From contig NZ_SRUZ01000006.1 in the NCBI RefSeq assembly GCF_004791165.1, forward strand, positions 124,001-188,000: a stretch of 64,000 bases of DNA. The letters run 5' to 3'. The notes beneath the pieces were generated by a model. It was not told the DNA's origin and searched no databases. It saw nothing but the letters and a program-made list of their open reading frames with translations. Origin of the DNA: Mesorhizobium sp. M8A.F.Ca.ET.218.01.1.1 (GTDB lineage: Bacteria > Pseudomonadota > Alphaproteobacteria > Rhizobiales > Rhizobiaceae). The translations under genes and the position numbers were made by a program. Below are positions 1-8,564 of this stretch, in pieces. How positions within the stretch are numbered: position 1 is the stretch's first letter; every line of letters begins with the position of its first letter.

Positions 1-1679
1 CAGGCCTGATAGGTGATCTTGCCGCCGCAGATCGTCGTCACCGGCCGCAGCTTGTGCAGATCGGCCGGCGCCGTCTTCTCGATATCGACCGACAGCACCA
101 CCAGATCCGCCATGTAGCCTGATTTCAGCATGCCCTTGCGATGCTCGGCGAATTCCGCGTAGGCGCCCTCGACCGTGTAGGCGGCGATCGATTCATGCAG
201 CGAGAAGCTCTGGTCGGGATCGTTTTCTGCCCACGGTTTGCGCAGCGCTGCCGCCTTGATGCCCAGGATCGGATCGATCGGCGATACCGGCCAGTCCGAC
301 GCGAACACGACATGGGCGCCGGCATCCTTCAACGTCCGCCAGGCATAGCTGAGCGGCCAGCGGGCCGGCCCGATGCGCGATACGGTCGGCTCCAGCGGGA
401 AATCCATGGCGCCGGGCGGATGCGGCGGCTGCATGGAAGCGATGACGCCGAGTTCGGCAAAACGCGGCACGTCCGCGGCGGTGGTGACCTCGATATGTTC
501 GACGCGATGCCGGCTGTCACGCTTGCCATTGGCCTTCTGCGCCGCCTCGTAGCCGTCGAGCACGGCGCGCACCGCGCCGTCACCGATCGAGTGCACCGCG
601 ATCTGCAGCCCGCGCCTGTCGATGGCGACTGCCAGATCGATGAACTGCTGCGGCGTGAACAATGGCTCGCCGACCCAGTCGGGTCGATCGGCATAAGGCT
701 CGATCATGACCGCCGTCCAGGAATCGAGCACTCCGTCGTAGAACACCTTGACCATGCCCGATGACAGCCACTCGCTGTCGTAGCGTTCGGCCATGACGGA
801 CGCCTTGTCGAGCATGTCGAGCGTCATGAAATTCTTGTAGTGGAAAGGCATCTGCACGCGGCATGGCAGGCCTTCCTCGGCCTCGATCTCGGCCAGCAGT
901 TCGAGCTGGTAGAGGTTGCCGTCCATGTTCTGGATCGAGGTGATGCCGTGGCGCGCGCACCAGGCAAGCCCGCGCCGCATGATGTCGCGGTCGAAAGCCC
1001 GTTCTTCCGCCGACGGCATCGGGTCGGGCTCGCCGCCGGTCGCCAGGCCCAGCCGCACGCGGCCTTCGCCGGCGAGGTCGAGAACCGGGCCGAAGGCCTC
1101 GCCTTCGCGCAGTTCGCCCGCCGCCAGGCCATCGTCGCCCATGACGATTTCATTGCCCGGCCCAAGCGTGCGCCCATTGAGGATGCCGGCCAGTTCAAGC
1201 GCCTTGGTGTTGGCCCACATCGTATGGTGGTCGGGGGCGGCCATGACGAAAGGCCGGTCCGGCAGGATCGCGTCGAGATGGTGGCGCGTCACCCGCTCGT
1301 CGTCGAGCACGGTGTAGTCGACGCTCTGCCCAACCAGCATCCGCGCGTCGGGATGCGTCGCTGCATAGTCGCGGATCGCCTTCTGCAGCGCCTCGAACCC
1401 ATGCACGCCAGCCAGTTGCAGATGGGCGAGCTCGGCGGCGCCGGAAAACAGATGCATGTGGGCTTCGATGAAGCCGGGCAGGACTGATCCGCCAAGCGCA
1501 TCGATGACCTTGGTAGCCGGTCCCTTGAACTCTTCGATGGAGGTGCTGCTGCCGATGGCGATGATGGCGCCGTCCTTGACGGCAACGGCTTCGGCGGCGG
1601 GATTGTCATTGTCCATGGTCAGCACACGACCGTTGAGGACAATCAGATCCGCACTATGACCCGCACCCGTGACCGACAT
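1..1679 (-). CDS. Amidohydrolase family 3 (YtcJ-like), 3' end outside window
   Basis: The reading frame stays open from an ATG at 1679 to the left edge, at least 559 residues, so the C-terminus is missing. It opens with an N-terminal composite-domain sequence (ADLIVLNGRVLTMD), followed by PGFIEAHMHL, the metal-binding HxH of the amidohydrolase superfamily, and later HSIGDGAVRAVLDGYE and ASDWPVSPIDPILGI, which are typical of the YtcJ/amidohydrolase_3 group. These enzymes hydrolyse amide or related C-N bonds with one or two metals; the substrate cannot be read from sequence. No signal peptide is seen, so it is probably cytoplasmic. It is divergent from the tetR gene, with 261 bp between the starts. 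Confidence 0.85.
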   Translation of the reverse strand, partial: MSVTGAGHSADLIVLNGRVLTMDNDNPAAEAVAVKDGAIIAIGSSTSIEEFKGPATKVIDALGGSVLPGFIEAHMHLFSGAAELAHLQLAGVHGFEALQKAIRDYAATHPDARMLVGQSVDYTVLDDERVTRHHLDAILPDRPFVMAAPDHHTMWANTKALELAGILNGRTLGPGNEIVMGDDGLAAGELREGEAFGPVLDLAGEGRVRLGLATGGEPDPMPSAEERAFDRDIMRRGLAWCARHGITSIQNMDGNLYQLELLAEIEAEEGLPCRVQMPFHYKNFMTLDMLDKASVMAERYDSEWLSSGMVKVFYDGVLDSWTAVMIEPYADRPDWVGEPLFTPQQFIDLAVAIDRRGLQIAVHSIGDGAVRAVLDGYEAAQKANGKRDSRHRVEHIEVTTAADVPRFAELGVIASMQPPHPPGAMDFPLEPTVSRIGPARWPLSYAWRTLKDAGAHVVFASDWPVSPIDPILGIKAAALRKPWAENDPDQSFSLHESIAAYTVEGAYAEFAEHRKGMLKSGYMADLVVLSVDIEKTAPADLHKLRPVTTICGGKITYQA

Positions 1680-1940
1680 CGCGACTCCGCGCTTTTGACG
1701 ACTGACTGAGACCGGCAAAGCTCGTGCCCAACGACCCGCCACACCACGGAGCGTGGGCTATCGGACAACGAATGATGCCGGCGCGCTGTCTTCGAGATTC
1801 CCCTTGTTATCCCGAGAGACAGTGTGGATAAAAGAATGCGACTGATTATTCGCGTTTGTCAACATGCCGGATTTAGAATGTATTGTGGACAGCACGCTCC
1901 GCCTGTGTTGGGACCAGGGGGGGAACGAGGGCATCAAGCA
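1680..1940. promoter_or_regulatory. Divergent intergenic region between amidohydrolase and tetR
   Basis: These 261 bp must hold the promoters of both diverging genes. The middle (about 1800-1880) is clearly more AT-rich than its flanks. I see no convincing long palindrome that could be named as the TetR operator. An in-frame ATG at 1824 would extend the TetR protein by 39 residues, but that extension has no regulator-like sequence and no good ribosome-binding site. Confidence 0.45.
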
Positions 1941-2594
1941 GTGAAGCGCAGTCTCGACCGCAAAACCAGGATAGCGCTTGAACCGCGCAAGCAGCCGCGG
2001 CAACAACGGTCCAGCAAGGTGGTCGACAGGATTCTCGACGCCGCGCTGATCCTGACGCGGGAGCAAGGAACCAAGACGCCGACGACGCTCGCCATCGCGC
2101 AGCGCGCCGGCCTGTCGGTCGGTTCGGTCTACCAGTACTTTCCCAACAAGGAAGCCATTCTTCTGGACCTCGCCAGGCGCTGGCTGTCATCCTTTCCCGA
2201 AGTGATCGCGCGGCGCATCAAGGTCGCCCCGCCGACCAACCGGGAAGAGTTTCGGCGTGAAGTGCGCAAGCTCTTCATCGACACCTCGAAGCTCTACCTC
2301 GAAAACGCCACCCTGATGCCGGTGATCGAGGCCATTTCGGGCAATGCCGACCTGCGGCCGATCCAGAACGAATATGACGACCAGATCATCGCCCTCTATG
2401 CCGCATGGCTCCAGCATGTGAATCCGGCGCTCGAAGGCAAGATCGCCAGCCGGCTCGGCGTTGTGATGATGGAGGTCGGGCATGCCTGCCGGCTCGTGGG
2501 GCTGAAGAAGGACCGCAGGACATTCGACCTCATCGAGGACGATGTCGAAACCATGTGGCTCGCTCTGCTGAGCCCCTATCTCAATCTTGGCTGA
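1941..2594 (+). CDS. TetR/AcrR family transcriptional regulator
   Basis: A 217-residue one-component repressor-type protein. The N-terminal helix-turn-helix is clear (TPTTLAIAQRAGLSVGSVYQYF, about residues 50-72), followed by the NKEAIL continuation typical of the family and an all-helical ligand domain without a recognisable ligand signature. I chose the GTG at 1941 because GAGG lies 10 nt upstream and the HTH then sits at the usual distance from the start; ATG 1824 is the alternative. The stop is 23 bp before the acetylpolyamine amidohydrolase start, so the two are probably co-transcribed and the regulator may sense a polyamine-related compound. That role is inferred from position only. Confidence 0.85.
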   Translation: MKRSLDRKTRIALEPRKQPRQQRSSKVVDRILDAALILTREQGTKTPTTLAIAQRAGLSVGSVYQYFPNKEAILLDLARRWLSSFPEVIARRIKVAPPTNREEFRREVRKLFIDTSKLYLENATLMPVIEAISGNADLRPIQNEYDDQIIALYAAWLQHVNPALEGKIASRLGVVMMEVGHACRLVGLKKDRRTFDLIEDDVETMWLALLSPYLNLG

Positions 2595-2617
2595 TTTTGT
2601 ACTTCGAGAGGAATTTC

Positions 2618-3649
2618 ATGAAGACTGTCTATTCGCCGCTTCACGCCGGCCATGCCGGCCAGATGGAACTGGTTACTTCAGCCATCGTGCCCGGCTTCGA
2701 GAAGCCCTCGCGGGCGGAGTTCATCAAGGCGCGGGTCGAAAGCGAGAAGCTCGGCGCGATCATCGCACCGGTCGAGCACGACCTTGCCGCGGCCAAGCGC
2801 GTCCACAGGTCAGACTATATCGACTTCCTGCCGACCGTCTGGCCGCAATGGATCGCCGAGGGCCACACGGGTACGGCGATGCCCTTCACCTGGCCGACGC
2901 GCGGCCTGCGTGGCGACGTGCCGCCCAAGCGCATCGACGCCCTGCTCGGCTATTATTCCTTCGACGGCGGCGCCACCTTCGTCGAGGGCACCTGGGCCGC
3001 GATCAAATCATCCTATGACGCGGCGCGGACCGCCGCCGGCCTGGTCAAGGACGGCGAGAGAGCGGCCTTTGCGCTCTGCCGACCGCCCGGCCACCATGCC
3101 GGGGCCGGCTTCATGGGCGGCTACTGCTACATCAACAACGCGGCGGTCGCCGCGCAATGGTTCCGCGACCAGGGCGCCAAACGCGTCTCGATCCTCGACG
3201 TCGACTATCACCACGGCAACGGGACGCAGGAGATCTTCTATGACCGCGCCGACGTGCAGGTGATCAACCTGCACGGCGATCCGATGGTCGAGTACCCGTT
3301 CTTCCTCGGCCATGCCGACGAGCGTGGCGCCGGCGCCGGCGAAGGCTTCAATATCAACTATCCCATGCCGTTCGGCACCGGCTGGGACGCCTGGAACGTC
3401 TCACTGGAAGACGCCTGCGCCAGGCTCGCCGCCTACGCGCCCGACATCGTCGTCGTCTCGCTCGGCGTCGACACTTTCGAGAAGGACCCGATCAGCCAGT
3501 TCAAGCTGAAGACATCAGACTATCCCAAGATCGGCCGGCGCATCGCCAAGCTCGGCCTGCCGACGCTGTTCGTCCAGGAAGGCGGCTATGCCGTCGAGGA
3601 GATCGGCATCAATGCCGTCGGCGTGCTGACCGGCTTCGAGGACCGGTAG
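2618..3649 (+). CDS. Acetylpolyamine amidohydrolase (histone deacetylase superfamily)
   Basis: A zinc hydrolase of 343 aa, matching the roughly 341 aa of Mycoplana ramosa acetylpolyamine amidohydrolase, which deacetylates acetylated putrescine, spermidine and cadaverine. The active site is intact: the RPPGHHAG pair (His159, His160), LDVDYHHGNGTQ with zinc ligands Asp196 and His198, SLGVDTFEKDP with Asp285, and the catalytic Tyr324 in EGGYAVEEIG. The ATG at 2618 follows GAGAGGAA and sits 23 bp behind tetR. A terminator hairpin follows at 3697. Cytoplasmic. Together with the decarboxylase near 57 kb this gives the window two polyamine-related enzymes, though they are far apart. Confidence 0.93.
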   Translation: MKTVYSPLHAGHAGQMELVTSAIVPGFEKPSRAEFIKARVESEKLGAIIAPVEHDLAAAKRVHRSDYIDFLPTVWPQWIAEGHTGTAMPFTWPTRGLRGDVPPKRIDALLGYYSFDGGATFVEGTWAAIKSSYDAARTAAGLVKDGERAAFALCRPPGHHAGAGFMGGYCYINNAAVAAQWFRDQGAKRVSILDVDYHHGNGTQEIFYDRADVQVINLHGDPMVEYPFFLGHADERGAGAGEGFNINYPMPFGTGWDAWNVSLEDACARLAAYAPDIVVVSLGVDTFEKDPISQFKLKTSDYPKIGRRIAKLGLPTLFVQEGGYAVEEIGINAVGVLTGFEDR

Positions 3650-3696
3650 ATCGTCGTCCAGGGAACGCAGCCGGCTGCGCGGAAGACGGACAAAGG

Positions 3697-3722
3697 AAGG
3701 GTGGCGTCAGCCGCCCTTTTTT
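3697..3722 (+). terminator. Rho-independent terminator after the deacetylase
   Basis: A 9-bp stem (AAGGGTGGC against GCCGCCCTT, with one G-T pair) closes a 4-nt loop at 3706-3709 and runs directly into six T residues at 3717-3722. It lies 48 bp after the stop of the acetylpolyamine amidohydrolase. Confidence 0.85.
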
Positions 3723-4119
3723 GCATCCACCGGCACCCCATGAGGCCATCGCAAACGCCATGGCCGGCCCGTGCGGCTCGACGTTCCCGCCATGGAAAGG
3801 CACGGAAACCGGCCGCTGAGTCGCAGGCAGAGTCCCCCAGATTCGATTTTGTCAAATCGCGTTTGATGTCAGATTCATCTGCGGGTAGATTAGACCCGAA
3901 TCAGCCGGTCCTCGGGGGGCGCGGCGACCACCCAAAGTCTCACGTTCCGGATTTTTCCGGCGCCAGACGCGGACGTCTTCGCGTTCCCTGAATGGATTCC
4001 GTCTGGTTGGGCGCGGCCCCGCGCCTCGTGTGTGTCTCGTAAAAGTAACGCGTTTTCGAGTTCGGCGGCTGGCTCTCCAGCAACCGGACATCAGAACCGA
4101 TTCCGGCCAAAAGCAGCAG
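3723..4119 (+). promoter_or_regulatory. Intergenic region upstream of visN
   Basis: About 400 bp without a convincing gene. It should contain the visN-visR promoter. A small inverted repeat TCAAA-N5-TTTGA lies at 3852-3866 in an AT-rich patch, followed by a G-run near 3915. No promoter hexamers can be assigned with confidence. A GTG at 4030, in frame with visN, would extend the protein by 30 residues. Confidence 0.4.
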
Positions 4120-4830
4120 ATGAGCAGTCCCGCCGCGCCTCTTCAATCCGACACATTAGGCTCGCGCCTGACGTCGCGCGGTGATCTCACCAGCTTCTTC
4201 ATGGAGCTGACCGCCGAGATCGGCGCCGACAGCTACATGCTGGTCGCCATCGTCCATGACCAGGACCGCAACGATGCGCGTATCGTCTCCTCGAACTGGA
4301 TCTTCGACGTCATCGAGCTGATCGGCAAGCGGCTGATCGCCGGCCTTGCCCAGGGACCGCTCACCGCGGCACCCGGTATCCGTCCGACACCGCTGGTGGC
4401 GGCCCAGGCGCCGGAGGCCGACGGGCTGGTCTCGGGCGAAGAAGCCCGGCTCCTCGACGTGCTCGGCCATGCCGAGATCTATTCACTGCGGCTGAATGTC
4501 GGCCGTCAGCGCCTGTTCGCCTTGTTCTCGGCGGCGGCCGCCGGCCGGATCGACCAGCCGGCGCTGATGAGGGCGCAGCTGAAATGCTGCTACGCGCTCT
4601 CGCATATTCCGCAGTTGATCGCCGCCGCCGCCATGCAGGATCCGCTGTCGGACCGCGAGCGCGAATGCCTGTTCTGGGTTTCGGAAGGCAAGACCACCGA
4701 CGAGGTGGCGGTCATCCTTGGCGTCTCCTCCAACACCGTCAACAGCTACATCACCCACGCCATCCAGAAATTCGCGGCCTCGAACCGTGCGATGGCCATC
4801 GCCACGGCGATCAGGAGTGGCATCATTTGA
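4120..4830 (+). CDS. visN: LuxR-type flagellar master regulator VisN
   Basis: In Sinorhizobium, VisN works with VisR as the master activator of flagellar, motility and chemotaxis genes, acting through rem. This protein is 236 aa from ATG 4120. The first 160 residues form a ligand or dimerisation domain. The C-terminus is a LuxR/FixJ helix-turn-helix: LSDRERECLFWVSEGKTTDE, then VAVILGVSSNTVNSYITHAI (about residues 170-215). The gene stands just before visR and the flhB block, as in other rhizobia, and its stop overlaps the visR start. The ATG at 4120 lacks a strong Shine-Dalgarno; GTG 4030 is the alternative. Confidence 0.85.
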   Translation: MSSPAAPLQSDTLGSRLTSRGDLTSFFMELTAEIGADSYMLVAIVHDQDRNDARIVSSNWIFDVIELIGKRLIAGLAQGPLTAAPGIRPTPLVAAQAPEADGLVSGEEARLLDVLGHAEIYSLRLNVGRQRLFALFSAAAAGRIDQPALMRAQLKCCYALSHIPQLIAAAAMQDPLSDRERECLFWVSEGKTTDEVAVILGVSSNTVNSYITHAIQKFAASNRAMAIATAIRSGII

Positions 4831-5597
4831 AACACGCCGACATCAAGGACACCGCGGAAGCCCTTTTCAACGAGCAGCGCAGCCCTTTCGGCGCCTTCTC
4901 GCTTGGCTCCGAAACGCATCACGCCGTCACCATTCCCGATGCGGTGCGCCGCTGCCGCTGGATATCAGTCGACATCAACGCCTCGGCCTTCGGCCTGTTC
5001 TTCGTCAGCCCGTCGCCCGAGCGCGCCCGGCTGGTCCCGTGCTTTGATTCCGATTATCCCGGCACCGCGGTGGCGACGAAGTTCATTTCGGGCGCCAATG
5101 GCGAGGAGATCGTGCGCCATAGCCGGATTTCGACCGAGCCGCGCTGGTGGACCGATGATGGCGTGGCGGCCATGGCCGGCATGTTCGGCAGTCTCGCCTG
5201 GACCGGACAGATGGCGCCGCTGACACCCGGATCGAGCGGCATTGCCTTTCCCGTCCATGCCGATCGCGGCCAATGCGGGCTCGTCGTCTTCCTGGGATCG
5301 GAGATCGCGCTGCCGCAGGATGCGCTCTACGAAATCCACGCTCGCTGCTTCTCGCTGTTCGCCGCCGTCGCGCGCATGCGTCCGGGCGATGCCGGCAGAA
5401 TGCGCTCGATCTCCAAGCGCGAGCTCGAATGCCTGAAGCTGACCGCCAACGGCAACACCAGCGAGGAGATCGCGCGGCTGCTGAAACTGTCGGTGCATAC
5501 CGCCAACCAATACCTCACCCAGTCGACCCAGAAGCTCAATGCCGTCAACCGCAACCAGGCGGTCGCCAAGGCGCTGCGGCTGGGGCTTATCGAGTAA
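4827..5597 (+). CDS. visR: LuxR-type flagellar master regulator VisR
   Basis: The partner of VisN, 256 aa. I start it at TTG 4827, which overlaps the visN stop (TTGA) and has AGGAG nine nucleotides upstream, so translation is probably coupled. The C-terminal LuxR HTH is ISKRELECLKLTANGNTSEE followed by IARLLKLSVHTANQYLTQST. The N-terminal two thirds resemble the VisN sensory region in layout. Its last 11 bp overlap, tail to tail, the unknown gene on the other strand. Confidence 0.87.
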   Translation: MKHADIKDTAEALFNEQRSPFGAFSLGSETHHAVTIPDAVRRCRWISVDINASAFGLFFVSPSPERARLVPCFDSDYPGTAVATKFISGANGEEIVRHSRISTEPRWWTDDGVAAMAGMFGSLAWTGQMAPLTPGSSGIAFPVHADRGQCGLVVFLGSEIALPQDALYEIHARCFSLFAAVARMRPGDAGRMRSISKRELECLKLTANGNTSEEIARLLKLSVHTANQYLTQSTQKLNAVNRNQAVAKALRLGLIE

Positions 5598-6021
5598 GAG
5601 CTTCGACCTTGCGGATGCGGGCCTGTTCAATCACAGCCTCCAGCAGCGCCGTATTATGCTGGGGGTCTTCGCCCGGTTTTTCAAACGACACGTAGTTGAC
5701 CACGACCGTGTTGCCGGTCTCGCTCAGCGTCAGCTGGAAATAGACGGTCACGCCGGGTGGCCTGAGCTCCAGGTCGAGCACGATGCGCGGGCTGCCGCTC
5801 CAGTCGACATGCGCTTCGCCGCCATGGCCGAGCCTCAGCGTACCCGGCATGAAGAACAGCTCCGCCGCTGAATCGACCAGATCCGACAGGCAGGCGAAAT
5901 GCTCCAGCCGGATGAAGGCGATATAGTCGGCGACGTCGATCAGTCTGAGTTCCACCACCACCTGTTCGATGGCGCTGGCGACGATGATCTCGCGGGATTT
6001 TGCGTGCGGTTGGCGGTTCAT
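5587..6021 (-). CDS. Conserved flagellar-cluster protein of unknown function (144 aa)
   Basis: A 144-residue soluble protein without signal peptide or membrane segment. I do not recognise a named domain. Its layout, with a hydrophobic helical first half and a strand-rich middle (RIVLDLELRPPGVTVYFQL), suggests a small alpha/beta fold. The start overlaps the flhB stop by 4 nt, so it is translated as the last gene of the fliM-fliN-fliG-flhB block. The 3' end overlaps visR by 11 bp. Tight coupling to flhB suggests a motility or export role, but this is inference. Confidence 0.75.
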   Translation of the reverse strand: MNRQPHAKSREIIVASAIEQVVVELRLIDVADYIAFIRLEHFACLSDLVDSAAELFFMPGTLRLGHGGEAHVDWSGSPRIVLDLELRPPGVTVYFQLTLSETGNTVVVNYVSFEKPGEDPQHNTALLEAVIEQARIRKVEALTR

Positions 6022-7100
6022 GAAATCTGTCTGCGCTCAGCCTTTTTCGAGTAGACGATCCGCACCAGTTCGGCGACGGCCTGGTAGAATTGCGACGGGA
6101 TCACATTATCGACCGAAACTTGCTTGTACATGGAGCGGGCGAGCGCCACGTCCTCGAAGATCGGGATGTTATGTTCCTTGGCGATTTCGCGAATTTTGAG
6201 CGCCACGAGATCCTGCCCCTTCGCCACCACCAGCGGCGCCGAATCCTCGTCGCGCACATATTTCAGCGCGATCGAGAAGTGGGTCGGGTTGGCGATGACA
6301 AGCGTCGCGCGCGGCACTGCCGTCATCATCCGCTTGCGCGCCCGGTCGCGGGCCAATGAACGCAGCCGCGACTTGACGATCGGGTCGCCCTCTGACTGCT
6401 TGAACTCGTCCTTGACCTCCTGCTTGCTCATGCGCAGGTCCTGCCTCCAGTGGAAGCGCGACCAGACGATGTCGACCGCTGCGATCAGTCCCATGACGAA
6501 GACGATCGCCACCAGTATGTCGACGGCGATGCCGCGGATGACGAGGCCGAAAGCGACCGGATTGGTGATCATCCCGGCAAGCAGCTTGCGGTGATCCTCC
6601 GACAGCGTGAAGGCGAGCACGGCGATGGCAAAACCGACTTTTGCAAGGGACTTCAGGAATTCGACCCAGCCCTGGGCGCCGAACATCCGGTTCCAGCCCT
6701 TGACGATCGAGATGCGTGACATCTGCGGCCTGATCCGCTCGCCGACGAATTGCGGCATGTTCTGCAGCACCGAGGCGCCGATCCCGGCAACGGTCAGCAG
6801 CACCAGCAGGCTGAGCACGGCGCGGCCGACTTCCAGCATCACGATCTTGTAGAGGTCGATGACATCGGTCTCGGTGTCCATCGGCCAGGCCTCGGGCTTC
6901 TCGAGAAACATCGACAGGAACATGCCGAGCTCGACGATGGCGTCCTTGGCATAGAAGACGGTAAACACCAGTATGGCGACAAAGGAGGCCAGGATCGCGG
7001 TTTCCCTCGAATGGGGCAACTTGCCCTGTTCGATGGTGTCGCGGATCTTCTTTTCCGTCGCCTCTTCGGTTTTCGAATCCTTGTCGACGGCGTCGGACAT
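6018..7100 (-). CDS. flhB: Flagellar type III export switch protein FlhB
   Basis: An inner-membrane component of the flagellar export gate that switches substrate specificity from rod/hook to filament proteins. It is 360 aa, the usual length. There are four hydrophobic segments (about 35-55, 90-112, 152-168, 188-215), then a cytoplasmic domain with the self-cleavage motif NPTH at residues 271-274 (ATLVIANPTHFSIALKYV). The N-terminus carries the typical KTEEATEKKIRD sequence. It is followed with a 4-nt overlap by the 144-aa unknown and preceded 3 bp away by fliG. Confidence 0.96.
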   Translation of the reverse strand: MSDAVDKDSKTEEATEKKIRDTIEQGKLPHSRETAILASFVAILVFTVFYAKDAIVELGMFLSMFLEKPEAWPMDTETDVIDLYKIVMLEVGRAVLSLLVLLTVAGIGASVLQNMPQFVGERIRPQMSRISIVKGWNRMFGAQGWVEFLKSLAKVGFAIAVLAFTLSEDHRKLLAGMITNPVAFGLVIRGIAVDILVAIVFVMGLIAAVDIVWSRFHWRQDLRMSKQEVKDEFKQSEGDPIVKSRLRSLARDRARKRMMTAVPRATLVIANPTHFSIALKYVRDEDSAPLVVAKGQDLVALKIREIAKEHNIPIFEDVALARSMYKQVSVDNVIPSQFYQAVAELVRIVYSKKAERRQIS

Positions 7101-7103
7101 GCC

Positions 7104-8117
7104 TTAGGCGGCGTTCTGCGTCGAGGGAAGTTCGAATGCGCCTTCGCGCGACAGCCGGATGGTGGTGGTCACGATCGTCTTGCGTGCCGCCATGATGTCG
7201 GCGGCGGGGACACCCTCCGACCCTTGCCCGAGTTCGGCCTCGATCATGCGCCGGGAGCGGGCGCCGATCGCCGACAGCACCGCTTCGGCCAGTGCCGCCG
7301 ACGTGCCGCGCAGCGCCAGCGTGACAAGCTCGGTCGACAGCCCGTCGAACAAAAGCACGCGCGCCTTCTGGGTGAGCAGCGGCAGGTCGTCGAAAGCGAA
7401 CAGCCGGGCCCGAACACCGTCGAGGTCGGGCGTGCCGGCGGCTTCGAGATCCTGCATGACCTCGTCGAGCAGGGGCTTTTCCAACTCGTTGAGCACGCTG
7501 GCGACGCGCGCCTGCCCGGCCGACGTGTCCTTGGTCGAGGTGTCCGACAGCACGCTGGCGCGCAGCCTGTTCTCGACGATCCTGGTGGCGGCGGCCGGAA
7601 CGTTGGCCATCGTCACCATGCGCTTGATGATTTCGCCGCGCATTGGCTTCGTCAGCGTCAAAAGCACGCTTGCCGCCGCCTGCGGCGCCAGTTTCGACAG
7701 CACCATGGCCGCCGTCTGCGGATGTTCGCCCGCGAGGAAGGCGCCGAGCCGCGCGGGTTCGAGCTTTTCGAGATCGGGCCAGATCGGCGGCGGCCCTTCG
7801 GGCGCAGCCTCCGGCTTCTTGTTGCCCATGATGGCGCTCATCTCTTCGGGCGAGAGCGACTCGTTGAGGATGGTGTCCATCCTGTCGGCGGAATCGAGCA
7901 GGCCCGCGCCTTCGGTGAATTCGGCCTCGAATTCGGCGACGATACGCTCGAGATCGCTCTGTGGAATGGTCCTGAGCAGCCGGGCGCCCTCGATCAGCGC
8001 CTTCAGCTCTTCCTGCTTGAAGAATTTCAGCAGGCGGCTGGCGGACGGTTTGCCCATCGCCACCAGTATGGCGGCCGCCTTCTGTGCGCGTGTCAGGGTC
8101 GTCAGCGGCGTTGTCAT
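7104..8117 (-). CDS. fliG: Flagellar motor switch protein FliG
   Basis: The rotor protein that contacts MotA and joins the MS ring to the C ring. From ATG 8117 it is 337 aa, normal for FliG. It has the N-terminal AAAILVAMGKPSASRLLKFF region, a middle domain with HPQTAAMVLSKL (a form of the EHPQT motif), and a C-terminal domain carrying the charged rotor helix (FAFDDLPLLTQKARVLLFDGL). The start at 8117 has GGAGG upstream; an in-frame TTG at 8144 would add nine residues. Neighbours are fliN upstream and flhB downstream. Confidence 0.95.
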   Translation of the reverse strand: MTTPLTTLTRAQKAAAILVAMGKPSASRLLKFFKQEELKALIEGARLLRTIPQSDLERIVAEFEAEFTEGAGLLDSADRMDTILNESLSPEEMSAIMGNKKPEAAPEGPPPIWPDLEKLEPARLGAFLAGEHPQTAAMVLSKLAPQAAASVLLTLTKPMRGEIIKRMVTMANVPAAATRIVENRLRASVLSDTSTKDTSAGQARVASVLNELEKPLLDEVMQDLEAAGTPDLDGVRARLFAFDDLPLLTQKARVLLFDGLSTELVTLALRGTSAALAEAVLSAIGARSRRMIEAELGQGSEGVPAADIMAARKTIVTTTIRLSREGAFELPSTQNAA

Positions 8118-8160
8118 GCCTTTCGCCTCCGCTGCCATCGGCAAGCCCTGCCAGCCATGT

Positions 8161-8547
8161 CTAGGCGCCCTTCGTGCCGGCGATGATTTCGGTCAGCCTG
8201 ATGCCGAAGCGCGAAGGGTCGCTTTCGAGCACGGTGATCTCGCCGCGCGCTATCTTGCGGCCATTCACCACGACATCGACCGGTTCGCCGATGCGGCGGT
8301 TGAGCGCGACCGTCGAACCCTTCTGCAGCGCCATCAGATCGGCAACCGCCATCTCGGTGCTGCCGAGGATGATCTGGACATCGACGGGGATATTCATGAT
8401 GACGCTGGAATTGGCCGATGCCGCGGCCCTGGCTGCCATCTCGGGGCGCTGCTCTTCCTCATGCAGGACCCCGCGCAATTCCTCGATGGCGCGATCGAGT
8501 TGCTCGTCCGGCTGATCGAGCTCTGGTTCTACCTTGGTCTTGGCCAT
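8161..8547 (-). CDS. fliN: Flagellar motor switch protein FliN
   Basis: A C-ring component that, with FliM and FliG, sets rotation and helps dock the export ATPase. The ATG at 8547 follows GGAGACGACGC and gives 128 aa. The C-terminal SpoA domain is clear (VDVQIILGSTEMAVADLMAL, LNRRIGEPVDVVVNGRKIAR, FGIRLTEII). The N-terminal 45 residues are acidic and Glu/Asp-rich. It lies 17 bp after the fliM stop. Confidence 0.94.
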   Translation of the reverse strand: MAKTKVEPELDQPDEQLDRAIEELRGVLHEEEQRPEMAARAAASANSSVIMNIPVDVQIILGSTEMAVADLMALQKGSTVALNRRIGEPVDVVVNGRKIARGEITVLESDPSRFGIRLTEIIAGTKGA

Positions 8548-8564
8548 GCGTCGTCTCCAAAAGC

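Noticed and set aside
1824..1940. N-terminal extension of the TetR protein from ATG 1824
   Set aside because: The extension lacks homology to regulators, while GTG 1941 has a ribosome-binding site and gives a normal TetR length.
6750..8186. 478-aa open frame on the plus strand across flhB, fliG and their junction
   Set aside because: It has no recognisable domain and crosses the boundary of two well-supported genes.
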